Below are positions 50,573-60,503 of a stretch of 64,000 nucleotides of DNA, one piece after another (position 1 is the stretch's first letter; each line of letters starts with the position of its first letter). The stretch is from NCBI GenBank assembly GCA_004020875.1, contig SAPZ01000015.1, positions 62,001 to 126,000 of the forward strand. The letters are read 5' to 3'. The notes under the pieces are model-generated. The model was not told the DNA's origin. It worked only from the letters and a program-made list of their open reading frames with translations, and searched no databases. The stretch is from Mesorhizobium sp. Its GTDB lineage: Bacteria > Pseudomonadota > Alphaproteobacteria > Rhizobiales > Rhizobiaceae. The position numbers and the translations under genes are program-made.

Positions 50573-51313
50573 ATGGCTGATCCCATTCGCAACTACCAGA
50601 CGGGCGCCGCTTCCGGCGCGCGCGTCGATATCGATCAGGGCCTGCGCGCCTATATGATCAAAGTCTACAACCTCATGGGGCTTGGCCTTCTGATCACCGG
50701 CCTTGCTGCCTGGGGCGCGTTCCACCTCGCCGTCACGGGCGACGGTCAGCTGACCGGTTTCGGCCAGCTCATTTATGCCAGCGCCTTCCGCTGGGTCGTC
50801 ATCCTGGCGCCGCTCGCCGCGGTGATGTTCCTGTCGTTCCGCATCCAGTCGATGAGCGTAGGCGCGGCGCAGACCACGTTCTGGGTCTATGCCGGCCTTG
50901 TCGGCCTGTCGCTGTCGACGATCTTCCTGGTGTACACCGGCACTAGCATCACCCAGACCTTCTTCGCTACGGCCGCGGCCTTTGGCGGTCTGTCGCTCTA
51001 CGGCTACACGACCAGGCGCGACCTGTCGGCGTTCGGCTCGTTCCTGATCATGGGCGTGATCGGACTGCTGATTGCGATGCTGATCAACATCTTCCTGCAG
51101 TCGTCGGCGCTCGGCTTCGCCATCTCGGCGATCGGCGTGCTGGTGTTCGCGGGTCTGACTGCCTACGACACGCAGCGGATCAAGGAGATGTATTTCGAAG
51201 GTGACGTCGCCGACGTCGCCGGCCGCAAGGCGATCATGGGTGCGCTGCAGCTCTATCTCGACTTCATCAACCTGTTCATGTTCCTGCTGCAGTTCATGGG
51301 CGACCGCCGCTAA
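50573..51313 (+). CDS. Bax inhibitor-1 / YccA family membrane protein
   Basis: The 246-residue product starts at the ATG at 50573. It has seven membrane segments, for example LMGLGLLITGLAAWGAF and FLIMGVIGLLIAMLINIFL, plus the family sequence AYDTQRIKEMYFEGDVAD and the end LYLDFINLFMFLLQFMGDRR. Members act as Ca2+ leak channels or protease modulators at the inner membrane. It is followed by a clear terminator. Confidence 0.95.
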   Translation: MADPIRNYQTGAASGARVDIDQGLRAYMIKVYNLMGLGLLITGLAAWGAFHLAVTGDGQLTGFGQLIYASAFRWVVILAPLAAVMFLSFRIQSMSVGAAQTTFWVYAGLVGLSLSTIFLVYTGTSITQTFFATAAAFGGLSLYGYTTRRDLSAFGSFLIMGVIGLLIAMLINIFLQSSALGFAISAIGVLVFAGLTAYDTQRIKEMYFEGDVADVAGRKAIMGALQLYLDFINLFMFLLQFMGDRR

Positions 51314-51349
51314 GGGCGGTTACCCGTCTCACTGGACCATAGAATTGCG

Positions 51350-51376
51350 AAGGGCGGCTCAACGGCCGCCCTTTCC
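51350..51376 (+). terminator. Rho-independent terminator of the Bax-inhibitor gene
   Basis: AAGGGCGGC and GCCGCCCTT pair perfectly over 9 bp around TCAACG and are followed by TTCCTTTT. Confidence 0.8.
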
Positions 51377-51428
51377 TTTTGGACATGGCTCTGCTGTTAT
51401 CGAGGCAGGAAAACAAACTGCATAGATT

Positions 51429-52013
51429 ATGAGCAATATTGCGATCAGGGCCGCCACCGCGGCTGACCTCGACCGGATCACGGAAATCTATGCCGACGCG
51501 GTCACGCATGGCACTGCGAGCTACGAACTGGAGCCGCCCAGCCGCGCCGAAATGGGCAATCGATTCGACAGCTTAACGGCCGGCGGCTTTCCCTACCTCG
51601 TGGCGGAGAAGGACGGCGCAGTGCTCGGCTATGCCTATGCCGGACCGTTCCGGCCGCGCCCCGCTTACCGGTTCGTCATCGAGGATTCGGTCTATGTTGC
51701 GCCCGAGGCCAAGGGGCAGGGCGTGGGCTCGCTGCTGATGCGGGCGCTGATCCAAACGGCGTGCACAGCGGGCTTCCGCCAGATCATCGCGGTGATCGGC
51801 GACGGTCATGCCGACAGCGCTTCGGTGCGGCTGCACGAGAAGCTCGGCTTCCGCCATTCCGGTCGCCTGGAAGGATCGGGCTACAAGCACGGGCGCTGGC
51901 TGGACACGGTGTTCATGCAGCTGTCGCTGAACGGCGGCGCGGAATTGCCGCCGGATCCCGATTCGCTGCCGGAGCAGAGGTTTCGGGGAGAAAAAGGGGA
52001 ACTGAAGAATTGA
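51429..52013 (+). CDS. GNAT-family N-acetyltransferase (phosphinothricin/methionine-sulfoximine type)
   Basis: The 194-residue protein begins IAIRAATAADLDRITEIYAD AV and has the block SVYVAPEAKGQGVGSLLMRA LI plus HEKLGFRHSGRLEGSGYKHG RWLDTVFMQ. This is the PAT/MddA-like group that acetylates glufosinate or methionine derivatives. Its last codons (GEKGELKN) are encoded within a purine-rich inverted repeat that continues beyond the stop. Confidence 0.9.
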   Translation: MSNIAIRAATAADLDRITEIYADAVTHGTASYELEPPSRAEMGNRFDSLTAGGFPYLVAEKDGAVLGYAYAGPFRPRPAYRFVIEDSVYVAPEAKGQGVGSLLMRALIQTACTAGFRQIIAVIGDGHADSASVRLHEKLGFRHSGRLEGSGYKHGRWLDTVFMQLSLNGGAELPPDPDSLPEQRFRGEKGELKN

Positions 52014-52097
52014 GGAACTGAAGAACAAAGAGGGAAGCCACAGCGTCAGGCGCCTCTTTTTCTCAGTTCTTTTTCAATTCCTCAATTCCTCTTTTTC
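51990..52097. repeat. purine-rich simple-repeat inverted element
   Basis: GAAAAAGGGGAACTGAAGAA, TTGAGGAACTGAAGAAC and the complementary GTTCTTTTTCAATTCCTC, AATTCCTCTTTTTC frame an inner AAAGAGG/CCTCTTT stem. It spans the gap between convergent GNAT and DUF2794 genes, including the last GNAT codons, and could end both transcripts. Confidence 0.6.
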
Positions 52098-52099
52098 CT

Positions 52100-52486
52100 T
52101 CAAGCCTCGACAACCTTCAGCTTCGCATCGAACACGCCGAGCACGCGGCCGAGTTCCTGGCCGCGTTTCAGGATGCGGCCGCCGGCCGCAATGACGGCGA
52201 AAGCGCCTTGGCGGCGCGCCAGCTTGGGGTCCTTGACGATCTGGAACAGCGGCACTTCGCTCGCCCGGCGGAAGACGGAAAAGACAGCGCGATCAGTGAG
52301 ATGGTCGATGGCATAGTCGCGCCATTCATTGGCCGCCACCATGCGCCCATAAAGCCTCAGGATCTGATCGAGCTCGCGCCGGTCGAATCGCACCGGCTGG
52401 TCGAGGCGTGCGCTGCGCGCCTCGTGCAACGGGATCAATATTCCGGATGCTTCCCCATCCTCCGTCCCGCTGCTGTGATCGGTCAT
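52100..52486 (-). CDS. DUF2794 family protein
   Basis: The 128-residue protein starts at the ATG at 52486. VRFDRRELDQILRLYGRMVA ANEWRDYAIDHL and FQIVKDPKLARRQGAFAVIA AGGRILKRGQEL are characteristic of DUF2794 (Pfam PF10984), found in Alphaproteobacteria and of unknown function. No signal peptide. It lies between the GNAT gene and the candidate noncoding RNA, on the opposite strand to both. Confidence 0.9.
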   Translation of the reverse strand: MTDHSSGTEDGEASGILIPLHEARSARLDQPVRFDRRELDQILRLYGRMVAANEWRDYAIDHLTDRAVFSVFRRASEVPLFQIVKDPKLARRQGAFAVIAAGGRILKRGQELGRVLGVFDAKLKVVEA

Positions 52487-52689
52487 GCCTCGATCCTTCG
52501 ATTGAATCATGCGCCGGCCAAGGTTCGCGCTTTCAGGGTCGAATTGCAAGGGCCGGGCAGGCATGCGCTCGGTCGCGCGGTTTCCCAAACGTCCAGTCAC
52601 GTTTGCGAAACACATGTTGGAATTGGTGATGCTCTGCCACAATCTCGCCACAAATAATCCGCGCTCATGCCCCAATGTCCGACGAATTT

Positions 52690-52860
52690 ACCGGCGTTGC
52701 CTGAGACGGTTCGGTCCGGCACCGGCTCGTAAACCCCAAGCCCCCCGCCCACGGGTCAGCGTCGGATCGAACCAACCTCGGTTTTTCCTTGGAAGAATCA
52801 GGTGCGACGATCCCAAAACCTGAATGACCGGCGTCAGAAGCAAGCTGACGCCGGTTTTTT
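52690..52860 (+). ncRNA. candidate structured noncoding RNA
   Basis: No gene is supported here, yet a strong intrinsic terminator ends it. Upstream, GGTTCGGTCCG (52708-52718) pairs with CGGATCGAACC (52763-52773) as an 11-bp helix with one G-U pair, enclosing a C-rich loop and a GGCT/AGCC stem. CCAA/TTGG (near 52772-52792) and TCAGGT/ACCTGA (52798-52822) form further hairpins. I do not recognise a known class: 6S, SRP, tmRNA and RNase P motifs were not seen. The 5' end and promoter are uncertain. Confidence 0.5.
52827..52860 (+). terminator. strong intrinsic terminator with no upstream protein gene
   Basis: ACCGGCGTCAG pairs over 11 bp with CTGACGCCGGT around AAGCAAG, followed by TTTTTTGTTTT. 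No protein-coding gene on the + strand ends upstream of it. Confidence 0.9.
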
Positions 52861-52861
52861 G

Positions 52862-53002
52862 TTTTCCCTTCTTCCCTTGTGGGAGAGGTGGATCAGCGCG
52901 ATGGCGCCGAGACGAATGAGGGGTGTTCCAGCGGAGTGACGTAGGTGTTCCCTCATCCGTCGCCTTCGGCGACACCTTCTCCCACAGGGGGAGAAGGGAA
53001 AA
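52862..53002. repeat. CCCTCATCCG-type palindrome
   Basis: TTTTCCCTTCTTCCC... and ...GGGGGAGAAGGGAAAA are complementary ends. The centre holds GAATGAGGGGTGTTCC and GGTGTTCCCTCATCCGTCGC. It is squeezed between the noncoding-RNA terminator and the DUF1223 stop codon at 53004. Confidence 0.7.
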
Positions 53003-53003
53003 G

Positions 53004-53792
53004 CTACAGCCGATCCGGCTTGTGGATGAAGGCGGCACCGAGGATCGGGCCGGGGATGCCGTCCTTGCCGACCGACTGCAGCAGCACCGCGCAGCCGCCC
53101 TTCTTGGCGATCTCGGTCATCGGCAATTCGTAGCGCTGCGCCTTGCCGTGCCACATGCCGGCGGTCTGGATGTCGGAAACGGCGTTCCAGTAGGTCAGGC
53201 TGCGGCCGCTGTTCTCGCCCTGGCCGATCTTCACCATCTGCGGCGGGCCGAAATAGACGAGCACCACATGGGCGTCCGCCGGGCCGCCGGCGGCGTCGCC
53301 CGCGTCGATCATGACGCGGTCGCTGGTGCGGCTCACCTTGATGGCGACCCGCATGCCCTCGCCGGCCCTGTCCATCCGGGCCAAGGCGCCGTCGACATCC
53401 TTGCGGCTGGCGCCGTTGACGTGGCTGCGGCCGTTGATGACGGCCTGCGGCGTATAGACCGAGCGGCTGCCGAAGGCGCGCATATAATCATACTGGCGCT
53501 CGGTGTTCTCCTTGGTGCTTAGCGTGTCCTGCCAGCCCAGGTAGTCCCAGTAATTGACGTGGTAGGCGAGCGCGACGATGTCGTCCTTGCCGGCAAGCTC
53601 GGCGAAGAACTCGTCGGCCGGGGGACAGGAACTGCAGCCTTGGCTGGTGAACAATTCGACCACGCCCAAGGGCTTCTCGGTTTGGGACTTGTCGGTCGCG
53701 GCCTTCTCAGGCTCGGCTGCCAGGGCCACGCCGCCCAACGCCGTAAAGGCCAGCGCTACTGCCGCAAGCCGCAATCGTCCTCGAAATGCCAT
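53004..53792 (-). CDS. DUF1223 domain secreted thioredoxin-like protein
   Basis: The 262-residue product has a signal peptide (LAAVALAFTALGGVALA). The sequence VVELFTSQGCSSCPPADEFF AELA carries a CSSC thiol pair in a thioredoxin-like fold, followed by YHVNYWDYLGWQDTLSTKEN TERQ and YTPQAVINGRSHVNGA. DUF1223 (Pfam PF06764) is typical of Alphaproteobacteria and of unknown substrate. It is periplasmic, and a thiol-redox role is inferred. Confidence 0.9.
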   Translation of the reverse strand: MAFRGRLRLAAVALAFTALGGVALAAEPEKAATDKSQTEKPLGVVELFTSQGCSSCPPADEFFAELAGKDDIVALAYHVNYWDYLGWQDTLSTKENTERQYDYMRAFGSRSVYTPQAVINGRSHVNGASRKDVDGALARMDRAGEGMRVAIKVSRTSDRVMIDAGDAAGGPADAHVVLVYFGPPQMVKIGQGENSGRSLTYWNAVSDIQTAGMWHGKAQRYELPMTEIAKKGGCAVLLQSVGKDGIPGPILGAAFIHKPDRL

Positions 53793-53976
53793 GACTTTTC
53801 CAATTCCCGCCGGTGACGCCGGCCTTGTTCTGATTGCTAAAATATGTGGCAGAAGCGCCAGTCAACGGGAAGTCACGTTGCGGTGAAATTTTGCCGTTGC
53901 AACCTCAGGTAAGGAGGCAATAGGAGAAGCCCTTGCATTTCACGGCGCGGTTCGATTCGGGAGCAGCACCCTCACC

Positions 53977-54516
53977 ATGTGGCAAACTCTCCTGACCCCT
54001 GTCGATCTTTATTGCGAACGGACGGGGCCAAGACTTTGGGCAGAGCCGGCTAATGCTTTGACCAACCTGGCTTTCATTGCCGCAGGACTGTGGGGCGTCC
54101 GGCAAGTGCGGCGATACGAGACCGGCACTTTCGCCAAGATGCTGGCCTGGTGGGTGGTGGTGATCGGCATCGGCTCGACCTTGTTCCACACCTTCGCCAG
54201 CAAAGGCACGATCTGGGTCCACTGCGGCAAGCCTCGAACGGCACGACCAGCTATCTGCCGCCTTTCCTGGCGCTCGCCTTCTTCGGGGCGTAGGCCGCGG
54301 CCATCGGCAACCGGGCCGGCTGGTACAATCTGGCCGGATCGGCGATCTTCGTCGTATCGGTCATCTGCCGCATGATCGACCCGCTGATCTGCGTCAGCTT
54401 CCAAGCTCGGCACGCATTTCCTCTGGCACTCCCTCAACGGGCTGATGCTGGCCGTATTGTTTGGCGGCGACCGCGAGGTTTGGGAAGATGAGGACAGTAG
54501 GGCAGTAGGGCAGTAG
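53977..54516 (+). pseudogene. decayed ceramidase-like/7-TM membrane protein gene
   Basis: The frame starts MWQTLLTPVDLYCERTGPRL, then WAEPANALTNLAFIAAGLWG and STLFHTFASKGTIW, like small ceramidase-family (PF05875) membrane proteins. After that the frame is lost. The next blocks, SYLPPFLALAFFGA, a TAG stop, and GNRAGWYNLAGSAIFVVSV then CRMIDPLICVSF, lie in another frame. LGTHFLWHSLNGLMLAVLFG lies in a third frame that ends in the GGCAGTAG repeats. So there is an internal deletion, one stop and at least one frameshift. Confidence 0.75.
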
Positions 54517-54548
54517 GGCAGTAGGGCAGTAGGGCAGTAGGGCAGTAG
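54493..54548. repeat. seven tandem copies of the 8-bp unit GGCAGTAG
   Basis: GACAGTAG (54493-54500) is followed by six perfect copies of GGCAGTAG (54501-54548). A degenerate inverted counterpart (CCCTACTCCCGTACTGCC) follows within 32 nt, so the region can fold. It lies between the decayed membrane protein gene and the acnA stop. Confidence 0.9.
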
Positions 54549-54596
54549 GGCTATCCTTTCCCTACTCCCGTACTGCCTTAATGCCTTGTTCCCCTA

Positions 54597-57287
<2,691 letters not shown>

Positions 57288-57571
57288 GTGCGATCCGTCC
57301 TTGTCTGTTCAGCCTGAAAGGGAACGGACGCCGATGGCATGCAATCACGCGCAAAGGTGCGGGTACGGCCATTTCCGCTGTCCGCTCCCAAGCAACCCGA
57401 GCCGTTCAAGGCGGCGCGTGCGCTGGTTCGGCGCTAGTCCTGTTCCCGCGCCGACCGCTGGCACGGATGAACCGCATATAGAGAATTTCCTGGAATAGTT
57501 CTAGACAGACAAAAGGCAAAATTGTGCGATGCGGCGACGGCCGCGAAACGGTGCTTTCGGGACGGGCAAGA

Positions 57572-58180
57572 ATGCGGCTGATCGCCGAAAATCTGGGCGG
57601 CGAGCGTGGCGGCGAGGCGGTTTTTTCCGGCATCGGATTCGTTCTCGAAAAGGGCGAGGCGCTCACCGTCACCGGGCCGAACGGCTCGGGCAAATCGACC
57701 CTGCTGAGGGTAGTCGCCGGCCTGCTGCCGGTCGCCAGGGGCAAGGTGCTGGTCGAAGGCGGTGGCGAAGCTTTCCCGACGGTCGCCTCCGCCTCGCATT
57801 ATCTCGGCCATCTCAACGCGATGAAGACGGCGCTCAGCGTCGAGGAGAATCTCGGCTTCTGGCGAGCCTTCCAGGGCGAACCGGCGTTGAGCGTCGATGA
57901 GGCGCTGGAGACGGTGGCGCTCGGTGGCCTCGGGCATCTGCCCTTCGGCTATCTGTCGACCGGGCAAAGGCGACGGGTGTCGATCGCCAAGCTTCTGGTC
58001 AGCCGGCGGCCGGTCTGGCTGCTGGATGAGCCGACGGCGGGGCTGGACAAGGCGTCGGAGGAGAGGTTCGCGGGGCTGATGCGAGATCATCTCGAGGGTG
58101 GGGGGATTGTGGTGGCGGCGACGCACCTGCCGCTGGGGCTGGAGAGGGCGCGGGAATTGAGTATGGGGCAGGTTCTTTGA
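57572..58180 (+). CDS. ccmA: heme ABC exporter ATP-binding protein CcmA
   Basis: The product is 202 residues. The ATG at 57572 is chosen because the 16 upstream in-frame residues look non-coding. It has Walker A VTGPNGSGKSTLLRV, signature FGYLSTGQRRRVSIAKLLV, Walker B PVWLLDEPTAGLD and an H-loop ATHLP. It powers release of heme from CcmC to CcmE in cytochrome c maturation (System I). It leads the ccm operon; a palindromic repeat separates it from ccmB. It is divergent from acnA. Confidence 0.95.
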   Translation: MRLIAENLGGERGGEAVFSGIGFVLEKGEALTVTGPNGSGKSTLLRVVAGLLPVARGKVLVEGGGEAFPTVASASHYLGHLNAMKTALSVEENLGFWRAFQGEPALSVDEALETVALGGLGHLPFGYLSTGQRRRVSIAKLLVSRRPVWLLDEPTAGLDKASEERFAGLMRDHLEGGGIVVAATHLPLGLERARELSMGQVL

Positions 58181-58195
58181 TGTCGGCACTCTGCG

Positions 58196-58355
58196 GCGCC
58201 CCCCTCTGGCCTGCCGGCCATCTCCCCCACTTGGGGGGAGATTGGCAGTTTGGGCGCCCCGCTCGGCTTGCCAACGTTAGTGATTGGCGAAATCGCCTGC
58301 GACGGCCGATCTCCCCCCTTGTGGGGGAGATGTCCGGCAGGACAGAGGGGGGCGC
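58196..58355. repeat. palindromic element inside the ccm operon
   Basis: GCGCCCCCCTCTGGCCTGCCG then GCCATCTCCCCC is the imperfect complement of GGGGGAGATGTCCGGCAGGA then CAGAGGGGGGCGC. The element is about 160 bp and lies between ccmA (stop 58180) and ccmB (start 58392). It is related in style to the other C/G-rich palindromes of this window. Confidence 0.75.
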
Positions 58356-58391
58356 GAAGGAACGCTCACCTAACCAGGGGGCCACCTCATA

Positions 58392-59057
58392 ATGCGGTCC
58401 CTCTTCCTGCGCGACATCCGCCTTTCCATCCGCGCCGGCGGCGGGGCGCTGGTCGGCGTCATCTTTTTTCTCGCCGTCATCGTCACCATACCGTTCGGCG
58501 TCGGGCCCGACCTGAACCTTCTGACGCGCATCGGCCCGGCGATCCTGTGGATCGCGGCCCTGCTCGCCTGTCTGCTCGGTCTCGATCGTCTTTTCCAGGC
58601 CGACCGCGAGGACGGCTCGCTCGACCTCCTGGTGCTCAACGGCGACCGCCATATACTGGCGCTGACGGTGCTGACGAAATGCGTGGCGCATTGGACCGGC
58701 AGCGTGCTGCCGCTGGTCGTCGCCGCTCCCTTGCTCGGCCTGTTCATGAACATGGAGCCGACGGGCATCGGCGCCACGGCGCTGACGCTGCTTGTCGGCA
58801 CGCCGGCCATCACCTTCATCGGCGCCGCCGGTGCCGCGGTGGCGGTGGCGCTGCCGCGCGGCGGGCTGCTGATCTCGGTGCTGGTGCTGCCGCTCACCAT
58901 CCCGGTCCTGATCTTCGGCGTTTCGGCAAGCTATGGCGCCGTCGCCGATCCGGCGCCGTTCCTGCAGCCCTTCCTCATTCTAGCCGCGCTGACGCTGTTT
59001 CTTGCCGTGGTCGGGCCCCTGGCGGCGGCGCTCGCGTTGCGGCATGGGACGGATTGA
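58392..59057 (+). CDS. ccmB: heme exporter protein CcmB
   Basis: The 221-residue membrane protein has six helices, including LVGVIFFLAVIVTIPFGVG, FQADREDGSLDLLVLNG and CVAHWTGSVLPLVVAAPLLG LFM. These are hallmarks of CcmB, the permease partner of CcmA. Length is normal. ccmC, which normally follows, is not present before ccmD. Confidence 0.95.
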   Translation: MRSLFLRDIRLSIRAGGGALVGVIFFLAVIVTIPFGVGPDLNLLTRIGPAILWIAALLACLLGLDRLFQADREDGSLDLLVLNGDRHILALTVLTKCVAHWTGSVLPLVVAAPLLGLFMNMEPTGIGATALTLLVGTPAITFIGAAGAAVAVALPRGGLLISVLVLPLTIPVLIFGVSASYGAVADPAPFLQPFLILAALTLFLAVVGPLAAALALRHGTD

Positions 59058-59274
59058 TGCGACAAGGACGTTCATTCCGCTGCGGCGCCGAGACAATTGC
59101 GGGAAAGCCGCGGCGGGGCTAGACCAATCTACGAAAAGTGCGAGCGGTTTTCCTTCCGGAATTGCGTAAGAGCAAGGAAATGGAGCGGATCGCTGTCTCT
59201 ATGAAACGGTGAAACGCTTTGAGGAAAGACATGATCGGAACGATTGGCGGGGCAGAGAATGGGGGGCGGCCGAC
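59058..59274. other. gap where ccmC is expected
   Basis: This 217-bp space separates ccmB from ccmD. It contains a dispersed repeat fragment (59131-59217). It also contains a 15-codon ORF (ATG 59231, TGA 59276-59278) with a GAGGAAAG ribosome-binding site whose stop overlaps the ccmD start as ATGA. No heme-lyase sequence such as the WWD domain or the multi-helix CcmC protein is visible. Confidence 0.7.
59131..59217 (+). repeat. dispersed rhizobial repeat fragment
   Basis: CGAAAAGTGCGAGCGGTTTT then CCTTCCGGAATTGCGTAAGA GC and GAAACGGTGAAACGC match the style of a common intergenic rhizobial element also seen (reverse) at 4153-4198. It may mark the site of the rearrangement that removed ccmC. 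Confidence 0.45.
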
Positions 59275-59448
59275 ATGAGCACGCATGCCCTCTTCGTCAC
59301 CGCCGCCTATGCCATCACGGCGATCGTGCTGGCCGCGCTGATCGGCTGGATCCTGCTCGACCAGCGGGCACGCAAGCGCGAGCTCGCCGCGCTGGAAGCT
59401 GCCGGTGTGCGCAGGCGTTCCGACAAATCCGGTGCGGCAAAACCGTGA
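59275..59448 (+). CDS. ccmD: heme exporter protein CcmD
   Basis: The 57-residue protein starts at the ATG at 59275. One membrane helix (HALFVTAAYAITAIVLAALI GWILLDQRARKRELAALEA) is followed by a basic tail, the CcmD layout. It stabilises the CcmABC complex and helps release holo-CcmE. Its stop overlaps the ccmG start (GTGA) and its start overlaps a tiny upstream ORF (ATGA). Confidence 0.9.
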   Translation: MSTHALFVTAAYAITAIVLAALIGWILLDQRARKRELAALEAAGVRRRSDKSGAAKP

Positions 59449-60023
59449 GCAACGAAACCGAAGCGCCGGCGCCGCGTCGCCGCCTGTTGGTGCTTTTGCC
59501 GCTCTTGGTGTTCCTGGGGCTGGCGGGGCTGTTCCTGTCGCAGCTGCTCTCGGGCCGCGACACCTCGGAAATTCCCTCGGCGCTGATCGGCCTGCCGGCG
59601 CCGCAGACCAATCTGCCGCCGCTGGAAGGGGTGAACCTGCCGGGGCTCGATTCCAAAAACTTCGCCGGCAGGGTGACGCTGGTCAACGTCTTCGCATCCT
59701 GGTGCGCGCCTTGCCGCGAGGAGCATCCGGTGCTGCTCGGCCTGTCGCAGGACAAGCGCTTCACGCTTGCGGCGCTGAACTACAAGGACCAGCCGGAAAA
59801 TGCCCGCCGCTTCCTCGGCGATATCGGCAATCCCTATCAGGCGATCGGCGTCGATCCGGCCGGACGCGCGGCGATCGACTGGGGTGTCTATGGCGTGCCG
59901 GAAACCTTCGTCGTCGGCAAGGACGGCAAGATCGCCTACAAGCATGTCGGGCCGCTGACGCCCGACTCCGTGAGGATGTTGCTGTTGCCGCAGATCGAGA
60001 AAGCCTTGGCGGCGCCACGTTAG
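59445..60023 (+). CDS. ccmG: CcmG/DsbE thiol:disulfide interchange protein
   Basis: The 192-residue product uses the GTG at 59445 that overlaps the ccmD stop. A membrane anchor (LLVLLPLLVFLGLAGLFLSQ LL) is followed by a thioredoxin domain with FASWCAPCREEHP (W86, C87, C90) and YGVPETFVVGKDGKI. It reduces the CXXCH thiols of apocytochrome c in the periplasm. Full length and intact; it is the last gene of the ccm cluster. Confidence 0.95.
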   Translation: MSNETEAPAPRRRLLVLLPLLVFLGLAGLFLSQLLSGRDTSEIPSALIGLPAPQTNLPPLEGVNLPGLDSKNFAGRVTLVNVFASWCAPCREEHPVLLGLSQDKRFTLAALNYKDQPENARRFLGDIGNPYQAIGVDPAGRAAIDWGVYGVPETFVVGKDGKIAYKHVGPLTPDSVRMLLLPQIEKALAAPR

Positions 60024-60045
60024 GCGCCCTTCAAGGCGTCGAGCC

Positions 60046-60210
60046 TCAGCCGTAGATCTGCCTGTGGATCTGGTAGAGCATCTCGGAGCGGTCGGCGCGC
60101 AGGTCGGCGAGATCGCGGCCGGACAGGTTCTCGATTTCGGCGACGAGGCGGTTGTATTGGCGGCGCTTGGCGATGCTGGCGCGAGCGCGGGAGACAAGAT
60201 TGTCGAACAT
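60046..60210 (-). CDS. DUF1127 (YjiS-like) small protein
   Basis: The 54-residue protein reads MFDNLVSRARASIAKRRQYN RLVAEI and NLSGRDLADLRADRSEMLYQ. Short Arg-rich DUF1127 proteins are common and numerous in this order. Some are involved in phosphate and carbon metabolism or RNA regulation. AAGGAA is a likely ribosome-binding site. It converges with ccmG, 22 bp apart. Confidence 0.9.
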   Translation of the reverse strand: MFDNLVSRARASIAKRRQYNRLVAEIENLSGRDLADLRADRSEMLYQIHRQIYG

Positions 60211-60503
60211 GACAGGGTTCCTTTCATGCCGCACTGGTGCGGCCGGTTGTTCCTCCCTGACGATTGCGAGCATGACATAGGAATGCTGCGTTGCAAAAGA
60301 AAGATGTTGCAATGCACCATTGCAACCAGCGCATAGCCGGTTAACCGCGGACTAATGGGTCCCGGCATCCGACATCGCAGCCAGTGGCGCACGCATCACG
60401 GATTTCTCATCCGTTTTGTCATACAAATTAGATGCCTGCCGTCTTGCCAGAACGGCTGCGGGCTGGCTTGATCCGCTCGTCACCTGATCCCGGGAGGAAA
60501 TTG

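Noticed and set aside
52690..52740. TPP riboswitch (CTGAGA at 52701)
   Set aside because: Only the CTGAGA box matches. The remaining THI-box sequence and a downstream thiamine gene are absent.
52690..52860. 6S, SRP, tmRNA or RNase P RNA
   Set aside because: The characteristic motifs of SRP (GGAAGGGAGCAG-type), tmRNA tag and RNase P (GAGGAAAGTCC) are not present, and the fold is several hairpins rather than the 6S rod. Only a covariance search would exclude a divergent form.
54493..54548. CRISPR array
   Set aside because: Units are 8 bp without spacers; it is a microsatellite.
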